DNA from: Aurantimonas sp. Leaf443
GTDB taxonomy: Bacteria; Pseudomonadota; Alphaproteobacteria; Rhizobiales; Rhizobiaceae
Length of the DNA: 64,000 nucleotides
Assembly: GCF_001425575.1 (NCBI RefSeq)
Contig: NZ_LMRD01000007.1
Coordinates: 310,001-374,000, forward strand
Reading direction: 5' to 3'
Numbering within the stretch: position 1 is the first letter of the stretch; the number at the start of each line of letters is the position of its first letter. Made by a program: the position numbers and the translations under genes. Of this stretch, positions 8,963 to 19,110 are shown piece after piece. The notes beneath the pieces were generated by a model, which saw nothing but the letters and a program-made list of their open reading frames with translations, was not told the origin of the DNA and made no database searches.

Positions 8963-10099
8963 TCAGGCCTCGCTCAACCCTTCGAAGAACTCCTTCATGC
9001 GGGCGAAGAAGCCGGTGGACTGGGGCGAGTTCTCCGAGGAGGAGATGCGGTCGAACTCCTCGAGCAGCTCGCGCTGGCGCTTGGAGAGCTTCTGCGGCGT
9101 CTCGATCGTGACCTGGATGAAGAGGTCGCCCACCTGCTGCTGGCGCAGGACCGGCATACCCTTGGCGCGCACGCGGAACTGCTTGCCGGTCTGCGTGCCT
9201 TCGGGGACCTTCACCAGCGTCGTCTTGCCGTCGAGCGTCGTCACGTCGAACTCGCCGCCGAGCGCGGCGCTCGTCATGGAGATCGGCACCTTGCAGAAGA
9301 GGTCGGCGCCGTCGCGCTGGAAGAATTCGTGCGGCTTGACGGTCAGGAAGATGTAGAGGTCGCCCGCCGGCCCGCCGCGAAGGCCGGCCTCGCCCTCGCC
9401 CGCCAGGCGGATGCGCGTGCCGTCCTCGATGCCGGCAGGAATGTTCACCGCGAGCTTGCGCTCCTCCGGCAGGCGGCCCTCGCCGTGGCACTTGCGGCAG
9501 GGATCGCCGATCGTCTCGCCGCGGCCCTGGCAGGTCGGGCAGGTGCGCTCGATGGAGAAGAAGCCCTGGGCGGCCCGCACGCGGCCGACGCCGCCGCAGG
9601 TCGGGCAGGTCTTGGGCGCCGTGCCGGCGCGCGCGCCCGAGCCCGAGCATTCGTCGCACTGGATCGTCGTCGGCACGCCGATCTCGACGGCCTTGCCGGC
9701 GAAGGCCTCCTCGAGGCTGATCTCCATGTTGTAGCGCAGGTCCGAGCCGCGCTCGCGCCCGCCGCCGGGGGTGCGGCCGCGCTGGCGCCCGCCCATCATC
9801 TCGCCGAAGATGTCGTCGAAGATGTCGGCCATGGAGGAGGCGAAGTCGCCCTTGAAGCCGGCGCCGCCATTGCCGTTCTGGAAGGCCTGATGGCCGAACC
9901 GGTCGTAGGCCGCCCGCTTCTGCGGGTCCTTCAGGACCTCGTAGGCCTCGCCGAGTTCCTTGAACTTGCCCTCGGCCGCCGCGTCCCCCGGATTCTTGTC
10001 GGGATGGAACTGCATCGCGAGCTTGCGAAAGGCGCTCTTCAGGCCCTTGTCGTCGACCGTGCGCGAGACGCCGAGGAGTTCGTAGTAGTCGGCCTTCAT
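8963..10099 (-). CDS. dnaJ: Chaperone DnaJ (Hsp40)
   Basis: A 378-residue co-chaperone that delivers unfolded clients to DnaK and stimulates its ATPase. Domains in order: J-domain (about 1-70) with the invariant HPD in [13 protein letters not shown]; Gly/Phe-rich linker (about 75-115); zinc-finger domain with four CxxCxGxG motifs ([32 protein letters not shown]); C-terminal substrate-binding and dimerisation domains. The start is ATG at 10099 ([12 protein letters not shown]), preceded by GGAAG; an ATG four codons upstream (10111, MEDW) is also possible. Unlike most relatives, dnaJ does not directly follow dnaK: an acyltransferase gene and the dnaK terminator lie between. No separate heat-shock promoter was recognised upstream, so its regulation is unclear. 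Confidence 0.97.
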   Translation of the reverse strand: MKADYYELLGVSRTVDDKGLKSAFRKLAMQFHPDKNPGDAAAEGKFKELGEAYEVLKDPQKRAAYDRFGHQAFQNGNGGAGFKGDFASSMADIFDDIFGEMMGGRQRGRTPGGGRERGSDLRYNMEISLEEAFAGKAVEIGVPTTIQCDECSGSGARAGTAPKTCPTCGGVGRVRAAQGFFSIERTCPTCQGRGETIGDPCRKCHGEGRLPEERKLAVNIPAGIEDGTRIRLAGEGEAGLRGGPAGDLYIFLTVKPHEFFQRDGADLFCKVPISMTSAALGGEFDVTTLDGKTTLVKVPEGTQTGKQFRVRAKGMPVLRQQQVGDLFIQVTIETPQKLSKRQRELLEEFDRISSSENSPQSTGFFARMKEFFEGLSEA

Positions 10100-10348
10100 C
10101 CAGTCTTCCATCGCTCTTCGTGCCAGACGGCGGCCCGGCTGCGGGCAGGCCGGGAACGCAACGTCGCGACCGGCGCCGCGCGAGACGTTCGCCGGCGGCC
10201 GATCCGCCAGCCCAGATGTGGGCACGATGGTGGCGCGATACCATAGGCCCGGCGCGAAGGGAACGCCGCTCGCGCGCATGAAACCCCGCGCGAAGCGCGC
10301 GCTGGCGGCGAAGGGCGACAGGGCGACCCCTGCCGGGGCCCTGCCGGT

Positions 10349-11422
10349 TCAGGCGGCGGCGGCCGCCTTCTCCCTCGGCTTTCGCCGGCACACGAGATCG
10401 TTGCCCCAGCGCTCCACCGTGCGGTCCGAGACGAGGGCGACGGCGATGGTCGCGACCATGGGCAGGAGCCAGTAGACGTAGAAGTCGATCGCGCCCGTCG
10501 CCTCCAGCCAGCGGCTCCACAAGACGGTCATGAAGAGGAACTCCATGACGGGATGCCAGAGATAGATGCCGAAGGAGACGCGCGTCAGCCCCATCAGCGG
10601 CTGCAGACGCCGGCTCGCCTCCGGGTTGGCGGTCTCGGCGAGGGCGGTCAGGAGGAGCGACAGGGCGAGAAGCGCGATGGCGAGGATGCGCGGTCCGGTT
10701 CCCAGCATCACGGCGAGCGCCATGCCGAGCACGACGAGGCCCGGCCCGTGCGAGCGGACCGGCAGGACGCGGACCTTCACCCCGTAGGCGATCGCCGCGC
10801 CGATCGAGAAGTCGGCGAAGGCCCGGAAGGCGCCGAGCGTGTCGGCATCGGTCCAGTGGCCGCTCGGAAAGGCGCCGAGCCGCGAGGCGATCTCCAGCCC
10901 GCCGATCCACGCCGCGATGCCGGCGGCCAGCCCCTTGAAGCCGAAGCGGGCGAGAAGGAGGACGATGGCCGGGAACATCGCATAGGAGAAGATCTCCGCG
11001 CTTACCGACCAGGAGACGAAGTTCAGCGCGAGATGATCGACCGTGCCGAGCGCGTGAAGCGCGAGGAGGTGATAGGGCAGCGCCGAGAGTTCCGAGGCGT
11101 AGGGGTAGTGGTTCGCGCCCATGGCGAGCCCGCCGAGCGCCACGGCGGCGAAGAACAGCGTCGTCACCAGATGCAGCGGATAGAGCCGCGCGACGCGGCG
11201 CTTCATGAACTCGCCGTAGTCGCCGAGCGTGCGGATGCGCGTCGCGTAGCGCGCCGTGATGAAGAAGCCCGAGATCATGAAGAACATATCGAGCAGCGGC
11301 AGGAGCCGGTGCAGGGCGCCGGTGACCGCCACGGCACCGTAGGGCGCGGCATAGGCGAAGTGATAGGTCATCACCAGGATCGCCGCCGTCAGGCGCCAAC
11401 AGTCGAAGACCCTGAAATGCAT
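10349..11422 (-). CDS. Acyltransferase-3 family membrane protein
   Basis: A 357-residue polytopic protein with about ten hydrophobic helices, of the acyltransferase-3 (OafA/NodX-like) family that transfers acyl groups to sugars of surface polysaccharides or lipids at the inner membrane. Family signs: the N-terminal RxxxH-like region (FDCWRLTAAILVMTYHFAYA, catalytic His about 21), DMFFMISGFFIT, LNFVSWSVSAEIFSYAMFP and the late FGIYLWHPVMEF. It has no periplasmic SGNH domain. It lies between dnaK and dnaJ in the same direction, after the dnaK terminator, so it should have its own promoter in the 318-base gap, which also carries a 21-bp tandem repeat. The acceptor cannot be deduced. Confidence 0.85.
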   Translation of the reverse strand: MHFRVFDCWRLTAAILVMTYHFAYAAPYGAVAVTGALHRLLPLLDMFFMISGFFITARYATRIRTLGDYGEFMKRRVARLYPLHLVTTLFFAAVALGGLAMGANHYPYASELSALPYHLLALHALGTVDHLALNFVSWSVSAEIFSYAMFPAIVLLLARFGFKGLAAGIAAWIGGLEIASRLGAFPSGHWTDADTLGAFRAFADFSIGAAIAYGVKVRVLPVRSHGPGLVVLGMALAVMLGTGPRILAIALLALSLLLTALAETANPEASRRLQPLMGLTRVSFGIYLWHPVMEFLFMTVLWSRWLEATGAIDFYVYWLLPMVATIAVALVSDRTVERWGNDLVCRRKPREKAAAAA

Positions 11423-11578
11423 GGCGCGCTGGAGCCCCGCAGGCTGGAGACGGATGCGCCACCCTAGCAGCCGGGACGGCCCGATGGGTTAAGAAGCGGC
11501 TCGCAAACGGTCTCGCGGCGCCCGAAACGCGGCCTGTCCGGCCCCTTGTCGAGAATAGGCCTAACGAGGCAGTTTCGA

Positions 11579-11620
11579 TTCAAATTGCCCGTCGGACGGT
11601 TCAAATTACCCGTCGGACGG
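11579..11620. repeat. Two adjacent 21-bp direct repeats
   Basis: The unit TTCAAATT(G/A)CCCGTCGGACGG occurs twice head to tail at 11579-11599 and 11600-11620 with one mismatch. Twenty-one base pairs are two helical turns, so both copies face the same side of the DNA. This favours a binding site for a regulator of the acyltransferase gene over random slippage, but no known motif is recognised. Confidence 0.8.
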
Positions 11621-11679
11621 TCCGCCGCGCCTCGGCGACAAACGCCCGCCCGCGGAAGGCGGCCGCATCGCCCTCGACG

Positions 11680-11712
11680 AAAAAGGCCCCGGCGGATCTC
11701 TCCGCCGGGGCC
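11680..11712 (-). terminator. Intrinsic terminator of dnaK
   Basis: A perfect 12-bp stem (11685-11696 with 11701-11712) and a 4-nt loop are followed on the minus strand by five T residues (A at 11680-11684). It lies 29 bases beyond the dnaK stop and is the best terminator in the window. Confidence 0.92.
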
Positions 11713-11740
11713 CCGATCGTCTCGTCGGGCCGAAAGCTCG

Positions 11741-13663
<1,923 letters not shown>

Positions 13664-13965
13664 GAAAATTCTCCTCTTTGAGCGAGCCGCCCGGGACCCT
13701 CGACGAGGCGTTCCGGAGGGCGGCCCCTGAAACTGTTGGAAGACCGTGGGGAGCGGCGCGACGGCGTCTCTGCTCCACGGGGCTGGCGGCTATATATGAA
13801 GGGCGATTTCGCCCTGCAAGGCGGTTGCTCGCGCTTTGGTGAAGTGCTCCCGTCGCGCGTGGGGTCGGCGGGGCGCGGGGGCCCTTCGCGCGCGGGGCGC
13901 GAGGAACTCCGCGCGCGGCACGCGCGTCGGCGCGGCGCCGGCTCTCGGCGCGGGCGGGACCCCCT
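13664..13965. other. 302-base dnaK promoter/leader region
   Basis: No gene is seen. From the dnaK start upward: ribosome binding site GAGGAG, a leader of about 120 bases with two possible stem-loops (13686-13692 with 13718-13724; 13744-13754 with 13772-13780), then the heat-shock-like promoter. The rest, toward the PBP gene end, is very GC-rich without clear structure. Confidence 0.55.
13790..13820 (-). promoter_or_regulatory. Heat-shock (RpoH-like) promoter of dnaK with spacer palindrome
   Basis: On the minus strand CTTGCA (13820-13815) resembles the RpoH -35 core CTTG, and CCCTTCATATAT with TATATA (about 13791-13798) resembles the -10. The spacer contains a perfect inverted repeat GGGCGA-TT-TCGCCC (13801-13814 on the plus strand). 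The transcript would start about 120 bases before the dnaK ATG. Confidence 0.6.
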
Positions 13966-16239
13966 TCAGCCGCCGAACAGGCGGCGGAAGATCGAGCGGT
14001 CGCTCTCGCGCCCGACCGAGACCGGGCCCTCCAGCGTCACGCCGGCCGGCGGCGGGCCGTCGGAGATGACGACGCCGCGGTCGGGCACGCCTTCGGGCGG
14101 CAGCGGGACGCCGCCCGGATCGTAGCTCTCGGCGGGCCCCTCCCCGAGCGGCAGTTCGGTGTCGTAGCCGCCGGAGACCGAACTGTCGGCCGTCAGCGGC
14201 GCGGACGGATCGCCGATCCGGTAGTCGCCGGGCAGCGGCGTCGAAGGCAGGCCCTCGTGCGCGGCGGTCATGAAGTCGTGCCAGGCCTCGGCGGGCAGCG
14301 AGCCACCGGTCACCTTCTTCATCTTGGCGCCGTTGTCGTTGCCGAGCCAGACGCCGGTGGTGAGATTGGCCGTGTAGCCGACGAACCAGGCGTCCTTGAA
14401 ATCCTGCGTGGTGCCCGTCTTGCCGGCCGCCTGCCAGCCCTCGATGGCCGCCTTGCGGCCCGTGCCGGAGGAGACGACGCGCTCCAGCATGGCGTTCATC
14501 ATGGAGACGATCTCCGGCGCGACGATGACCGGCGGGACTTCCGCCCCGCGCTCCCACAGGACCTTGCCGTCCTCGGTCGTCACGCGGTTCACCAGATGGG
14601 GCTTGGCCTGGTAGCCGCCATTGGCGAAGGGCACGAAGGCGGAGGTGAGCTCGAGCAGCGAGACCTCGGACGTGCCGAGCGCGATGGAGGCGTTGTCGGT
14701 GAGCGTCGACTGGATGCCCATGCGCGAGGCCGTCTCGATGACGGAGGCCGGCCCCACCGCTTCCACGAGCTGCGCGGCGACCGTGTTCAGCGACTGGCGC
14801 AGCGCGTCGGCGAGCGTGACGGGTCCGCGGAAGCGGTTGTCGTAGTTCTGAGGCGTCCAGTTGCCGATGCGCGTCGGCGCGTCGTTGACGACCGTCTCGG
14901 GCCGCCAGCCCTGTTCGAGCGCGGTCTCGTAGACGAAGGGCTTGAAGGTCGAGCCCGGCTGGCGCTTGGCGTCGACCGCGCGGTTGAACTGGCTGCGCCC
15001 GTAGTCCAGCCCGCCGACGAGGGCGCGGATGGCGCCCGTGCCGTCGATGGCCACGAGCGCGCCCTGGCTGACATTCTGCTTGGCGCCGTTGATCGTCCTG
15101 CGCACCGCCGTGTCGGCGGCCTTCTCCAGCCCGAGATCGATCGTCGTCTCGACGATCACGTCGCCCTTCACGTCGCCGACGAGCGACTTGAGGTCGCGCA
15201 TCACGATGTCGGCGGCGTAGTGCTGGGCGCCCGTCCAGTAGCTGCGCGCCTCGCTCGGCTTCTGGTCCTTGGCGGCGGCGTATTCCTCGGGGCTGACGAA
15301 GCCCTCGTCGCGCATGGAGGCGAGCACGATCTCGGCGCGCGCCTGCGCGGCCTCGGGGTCGCGGGCCGGCGAGAGGCGCGAGGGCGCCTTGAGGAGGCCG
15401 GCCAGGAGCGCCGATTCGCCGAGCGTCAGGTCCGAGGCCGACTTGTCGAAATAGCGCCGCGCCGCCGCCTCGATGCCCGTCGCGCCGGATCCGAAATAGA
15501 CCCGGTTGAGATACATCTCCAGGATCTGGTCCTTGGTGAACTTCTGCTCCAGCCAGAGCGCCAGGACCGCCTCCTGCGCCTTGCGCTTGAAGGACTGCTC
15601 GGGGCTGAGGAAGATGTTCTTGGCGAGCTGCTGGGTGAGCGTGGACCCGCCCTGCACCGTCTCGCCCGCCGCCATGTTCTCCGAGAAGGCGCGTAGGATG
15701 CCGATCGGATCGACGCCCCAATGGTCGTAGAAGCGCCGGTCCTCGATGGCGATGACGGCCTTGGGAACGTAGGGGCTCATCTCGTCGAGCGAGACGGCCT
15801 TGCCGCCGGTGAGGCCGCGATTGGCCATGAGCTCGCCCGCGACCGAGACGATCTTGACGTTGGGCGGGCGCTCGGGGATCGCCCAGGCCTCCTGCGGCAG
15901 CGTCATGGCGACGTAGCCGATGCCGAGCGCGGCGGCGATCGTGCCCCAGAACACGGCCATGAAGGCGAGATTCAGGAAGAAGCCGAGAAGCCCGCGGCGC
16001 CGGCGCGGCCGCTTGCCCGAGCCGCCGCTGCCGCCGCCCGAGCGGCGCTGCGCCTTGGCGGCCCGCGCCTCTTCGGCCCGCGAGCGGCGCTCCTCGCGCC
16101 GGTTCGGGCGCGGCCGCGCGGCCGCCATGGCGGTGGGCACGGCGCGGTCGTCGGCGCTGATGCGGAAGGCCGCGTCGTCGTCCGCCGCCGGACCGCCGAA
16201 GGTCGGTTCGATCCGATCGCCCTGTCTGCGTGCCGCCAT
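13966..16239 (-). CDS. mrcA: Penicillin-binding protein 1A, bifunctional glycosyltransferase/transpeptidase
   Basis: A 757-residue class A PBP that polymerises and crosslinks peptidoglycan. A basic, Ala/Gly/Arg-rich cytoplasmic tail of about 110 residues precedes one membrane helix (GFFLNLAFMAVFWGTIAAAL). The GT51 domain shows EDRRFYDHWGVD (catalytic Glu), GGSTLTQQLAKNIF and KRKAQEAVLALWLEQ. The transpeptidase domain has SxxK as GSTFKPF, SxN as SLN in LRQSLNTVAAQ, and KTG as GKTGTTQDFKDAW. The tail (after about residue 690) is Pro/Gly-rich and ends RSIFRRLFGG. The start chosen is ATG at 16239 (MAARRQGDR); the frame stays open upstream to 16419, but that part looks non-coding. The long basic tail resembles rhizobial PBP1 relatives. 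No operon partner is evident. Confidence 0.92.
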   Translation of the reverse strand: MAARRQGDRIEPTFGGPAADDDAAFRISADDRAVPTAMAAARPRPNRREERRSRAEEARAAKAQRRSGGGSGGSGKRPRRRRGLLGFFLNLAFMAVFWGTIAAALGIGYVAMTLPQEAWAIPERPPNVKIVSVAGELMANRGLTGGKAVSLDEMSPYVPKAVIAIEDRRFYDHWGVDPIGILRAFSENMAAGETVQGGSTLTQQLAKNIFLSPEQSFKRKAQEAVLALWLEQKFTKDQILEMYLNRVYFGSGATGIEAAARRYFDKSASDLTLGESALLAGLLKAPSRLSPARDPEAAQARAEIVLASMRDEGFVSPEEYAAAKDQKPSEARSYWTGAQHYAADIVMRDLKSLVGDVKGDVIVETTIDLGLEKAADTAVRRTINGAKQNVSQGALVAIDGTGAIRALVGGLDYGRSQFNRAVDAKRQPGSTFKPFVYETALEQGWRPETVVNDAPTRIGNWTPQNYDNRFRGPVTLADALRQSLNTVAAQLVEAVGPASVIETASRMGIQSTLTDNASIALGTSEVSLLELTSAFVPFANGGYQAKPHLVNRVTTEDGKVLWERGAEVPPVIVAPEIVSMMNAMLERVVSSGTGRKAAIEGWQAAGKTGTTQDFKDAWFVGYTANLTTGVWLGNDNGAKMKKVTGGSLPAEAWHDFMTAAHEGLPSTPLPGDYRIGDPSAPLTADSSVSGGYDTELPLGEGPAESYDPGGVPLPPEGVPDRGVVISDGPPPAGVTLEGPVSVGRESDRSIFRRLFGG

Positions 16240-16475
16240 GAAGCCCAGCCGTCCCCGTCTCGTCCGCGCCGTCCCGCCTGCCGATCGCAGTCCGGCGGCC
16301 CCTCGCGCGATGCCGTCCGCGCCTTTCGGCGATTTGCCGCATTGCGAAAACGACGACCGGCACGCCGGCCACCCCCTTGGAGGTGGAGCGTAATTGCGGC
16401 GAATTAACGGGGCGTTCACGAATGCGGCAGTGCGAAAGGCCTCTAGCGCCCCCGCGCCGCGGGCGCCAGCCGCTT

Positions 16476-16490
16476 CATGCCGCCGGCATG
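16476..16490. repeat. Palindrome CATGCC-GCC-GGCATG downstream of the SDR gene
   Basis: A perfect 6-bp inverted repeat with a 3-nt loop, 35 bases beyond the SDR stop. It closely matches the palindrome after dnaJ (8884-8900), including the adjoining CTTCATGCCG. It may end SDR transcription, although no T-run follows. Confidence 0.45.
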
Positions 16491-16525
16491 GAAGGAGGCG
16501 CGCTCATCGAGCGCATGCCTCTCCG

Positions 16526-17281
16526 TCAGACGTGCTGGCCGCCATTGATGTGGAGTTCGGCGCCGTTCACGTAGCTCGCCTGCGGCGAGCACAGGAAATA
16601 GATGACGTCCGCGACTTCCGAGGTCTGGCCGAGGCGTCGCAGCGGGATGTCGTCGATCATCTTCTCGGTGCCCGGCGAAAGGATGGCGGTCTCGATCTCG
16701 CCGGGCGCGATGGCGTTAACGCGGATGCCGGCGGGGCCGAAATCGGCCGCCATCTCGCGCGTCAGCGAGTTCAGCGCCGCCTTCGACGTGGCATAGGCGG
16801 TGCCGGCGAAGGGGTGCACGCGGCTGCCGACGATGGAGGTCACGTTGACGATCGACCCTTGCGCCTTGGCGAGTTCCTTGTAGAGCCCGCGCGCCAGGAT
16901 GATGGGAGCGAAGAAATTCACCTGGAAGACGTCGCGCCAGACATGCATGGGCGTGCGGATCGAATCCAGCCGCGCCCCACCCTCGGCCTTGGGCGAGATG
17001 GCGGCATTGTTGACGAGCGCATGCAGCTGCGAGCCGTTCGCCTCCAGGCGCCGGCGGATCTCGGAGACGGCGTAGCCGACATCCTCCTGGTCGGAGAGGT
17101 CGACGCGGATGTGGTCCTCCGGCCCGGCCGGCCAGGGGCAATTGTCCGAGAAGTCCTGCCGCGAGCAGGTGATGACGCGCCAGCCCTCGCGCGAGAAGCG
17201 CTTGACGGTCGCGTGGCCGATGCCGCGCGAGGCGCCGGTGAGGACGAGGGTCTTGCGCGGGTCAGTCACGGGATCGGCCAT
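16526..17281 (-). CDS. Short-chain dehydrogenase/reductase (SDR)
   Basis: A 251-residue classical SDR. Visible: cofactor loop TGASRGIG (about 15-22), NNAAIS, the catalytic Ser in NVTSIVGS, YATSK (YxxxK, Tyr and Lys catalytic), then AIAPGEIETAI after the active site and a C-terminal VNGAELHINGGQHV. A basic residue after the cofactor loop (CSRQD) suggests NADP(H). The inserted stretch around residues 45-60 (FSDNCPWPAGPEDHIRV) is characteristic of one alphaproteobacterial SDR group, but I do not know its substrate. It is read toward the PBP gene and lies 119 bases after a 2-hydroxyacid dehydrogenase, so co-transcription of the two oxidoreductases is possible. Confidence 0.85.
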   Translation of the reverse strand: MADPVTDPRKTLVLTGASRGIGHATVKRFSREGWRVITCSRQDFSDNCPWPAGPEDHIRVDLSDQEDVGYAVSEIRRRLEANGSQLHALVNNAAISPKAEGGARLDSIRTPMHVWRDVFQVNFFAPIILARGLYKELAKAQGSIVNVTSIVGSRVHPFAGTAYATSKAALNSLTREMAADFGPAGIRVNAIAPGEIETAILSPGTEKMIDDIPLRRLGQTSEVADVIYFLCSPQASYVNGAELHINGGQHV

Positions 17282-17400
17282 GGGGCCTCCTTCGATGTCT
17301 CGAGGGCGGGCCTGCGGTGCTCGATCGGCGATCTCCGGCGCGGCCTGTCGTCAAGCTCCTATCACGATGCGCGCTCGCTGCAATGCCGCAAGGGCGCGCG

Positions 17401-18360
17401 CTAGACGACGCGGTTCGCGGGCCGCTCGCCCGCCAGCACGCCGGCGATGCCGTCGAGCGCCAGATGGCCCATCGCGTCGCGCGCCGTGCGCGTGGCGCTG
17501 CCCAGATGCGGCAGGAGCACGGCGTTCTCCAGCGCGAGATAGCCGGGATGGACCTTCGGCTCGCCGTCATAGACGTCGAGCCCGGCGGCCGAGACGCGGC
17601 CCGATCGCAGCGCGGCGATCAGCGCCTCGTCGTCGACGAGCGCCCCGCGCGCCGCGTTGACGACGATCGCGCCTTCGGGAAGCATCTCGATGCGGGCCGC
17701 GTTCAGCCATTTCGTCGTCTCGGGCGTCGCCGGAGCGTTCAGCGAGAGAACGTCGCAGACGCCGAGAAACTCGTCCTCGCTCTCGTGATAGATCGCGCCG
17801 GCTTCCATCTCCGCGGGAAGGCGCCGGCGGTTGCGGTAATGCACCGCCATGCCGAACCCCCTGGCCATGGCGGCGACCTCGCGGCCGATGCTGCCCATGC
17901 CGTAGATGCCGAGGCGAAGACCGCTGACCTGGCGCCCGATCAGCTGCGTCGGCGTCCAGCCCGTCCAGAGGCCGGCGCGCAGGAGGCGCTCCCCCTCGCC
18001 CGCGCGGCGCGCGGCGGCGAGGAGAAGAAGCATCGTGATCTCGGCCGTGGCCACGGAGAGGACGTCGGGCGTGTTGACGAGGGCGATGCCCCGCGCCTCC
18101 AGCGCCTTGGCGTCCACATGGTCGAAGCCGACGGAGAACGTGCCGACCACCTTGACGCTCGCGTCGAGCGCCGCGACCGTCGCCGCGTCGAGCCGGTCGC
18201 CGGGCGCGCAGAGGATCGCGGCGGCCCCGCGCGAACGCTCGACGAGTTCGGCCGACGTCAGCTTGACGTCGCCCTCGTTCAGAAGGGCATCGTATTGCGC
18301 GGCGGCGCGCCGCTCCACCGCTTCGGGCAGGCGGCGGGTCACGAGAAGTCGGTCGGCCAT
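17401..18360 (-). CDS. D-2-hydroxyacid dehydrogenase (glyoxylate/hydroxypyruvate reductase type)
   Basis: A 319-residue NAD(P)H-dependent 2-hydroxyacid dehydrogenase. Substrate domain: VVGTFSVGFDHVDAKALEAR and NTPDVLSVATAE. Nucleotide-binding domain: GIYGMGSIGREVAAMARGFG, with YRNRRR after beta-2 (basic residues favour NADPH). Catalytic residues: Arg in VVNAARGALVDDEAL, Glu in YDGEP, His in LLPHLGSAT. Length and the FSVGFDHVD motif fit the GRHPR/GyaR branch that reduces glyoxylate and hydroxypyruvate, plausible alongside malate synthase, but related enzymes act on other 2-oxoacids. The ATG at 18360 starts MADRLLVTRRLPEAV as in relatives. No partial domain or missing catalytic residue is seen. 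Confidence 0.85.
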   Translation of the reverse strand: MADRLLVTRRLPEAVERRAAAQYDALLNEGDVKLTSAELVERSRGAAAILCAPGDRLDAATVAALDASVKVVGTFSVGFDHVDAKALEARGIALVNTPDVLSVATAEITMLLLLAAARRAGEGERLLRAGLWTGWTPTQLIGRQVSGLRLGIYGMGSIGREVAAMARGFGMAVHYRNRRRLPAEMEAGAIYHESEDEFLGVCDVLSLNAPATPETTKWLNAARIEMLPEGAIVVNAARGALVDDEALIAALRSGRVSAAGLDVYDGEPKVHPGYLALENAVLLPHLGSATRTARDAMGHLALDGIAGVLAGERPANRVV

Positions 18361-18540
18361 GGCGTCTCGGATGGTTGCGTCGGGAAGGGACGGAGGGCGG
18401 AACGGGCGGCGCGAACGCCGTGCCGAACGCTCGCATCCTTTGCGTAACATGCAAGGCGGTGCAGGCCTACCGGCGACGCGACGGAGCCCCGCTGCAAGCC
18501 GAAGGCCGGGGCATGGGGAACACCGCCGCAGGATCGGACG

Positions 18541-18575
18541 AAAAGAGCCGGACCGACGGCTGCGATCCGGCTCTT
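18541..18575 (-). terminator. Intrinsic terminator of the DUF2934 gene
   Basis: A perfect 10-bp stem (AAGAGCCGGA at 18543-18552, TCCGGCTCTT at 18566-18575) with a 13-nt loop, followed on the minus strand by further T residues (TTTT in total). It lies about 55 bases beyond the stop of the gene ending at 18631. Confidence 0.85.
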
Positions 18576-18630
18576 CGAGGCGACAGGGCGACACTCGTGG
18601 GGAAGACCTAGCGCTCCGGACCGCCGCGCC

Positions 18631-18954
18631 TCAGCTCGCCAGGCGGTATTCGCGTTCCGTCGCGCCGGCCAAGAGCGGCGATTCCCGGCCGAAGAGTTCG
18701 ACCGCGAAAGGCTCGGGCGTCCACAGCGCCTCGCGCAGGCGCTCCGCCTCGCAGCGCTCGAGCGTCTCGATGTCGCGATGGGCAACCGTCGGCGGCGCGG
18801 CGGGCGTGCCCGCAAGCTCGGCGCGGGCGAGCGCCTCGAACTCGGCATTGGCCTCCGCCCAGTGCTCGTGCTCGCGCCCGCTCGGGCACCCTTCGCGCTC
18901 CCAGATCTCGTAGGCGCGCGCGCGGATCGCTTCGGCATTGTCGATGGCTGGCAT
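18631..18954 (-). CDS. DUF2934 domain protein
   Basis: A 107-residue soluble protein. Residues 6-40 (AEAIRARAYEIWEREGCPSG, then REHEHWAEANAEF) match DUF2934, a short acidic helical domain frequent in Hyphomicrobiales and of unknown role. The remainder is less conserved, acidic and contains TPEPFAVELFGRES. The ATG at 18954 has GGGAGG seven bases upstream; the upstream extension of the frame lacks a site. It is a single-gene unit, with its own terminator (18541-18575) downstream and the nitrate cluster end on the other side. No function can be given. Confidence 0.8.
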   Translation of the reverse strand: MPAIDNAEAIRARAYEIWEREGCPSGREHEHWAEANAEFEALARAELAGTPAAPPTVAHRDIETLERCEAERLREALWTPEPFAVELFGRESPLLAGATEREYRLAS

Positions 18955-19110
18955 GTCATGGCCTCCCGGTGACATGGTTTCGACACGAGTTAGGCGCCCG
19001 GACGGCGACAGCAAGACCGAGGCTCGTGTTTTTCCGTTCCCGGCCAAGCGCTTAACGGAAGGACTCCCGCAGCCGCCATCCTGCGGGTTTCCCGGCTCTC
19101 ACGGCCGGTT

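Larger units (their letters stand above)
11423..11740. other. 318-base gap between dnaK and the acyltransferase
   Basis: No gene is seen. The gap holds the dnaK terminator (11680-11712), two 21-bp direct repeats (11579-11620) and, nearest the acyltransferase start, GC-rich sequence without a clear promoter. The part around the repeats is locally more AT-rich than the surroundings, as expected of a promoter or operator. Confidence 0.6.
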
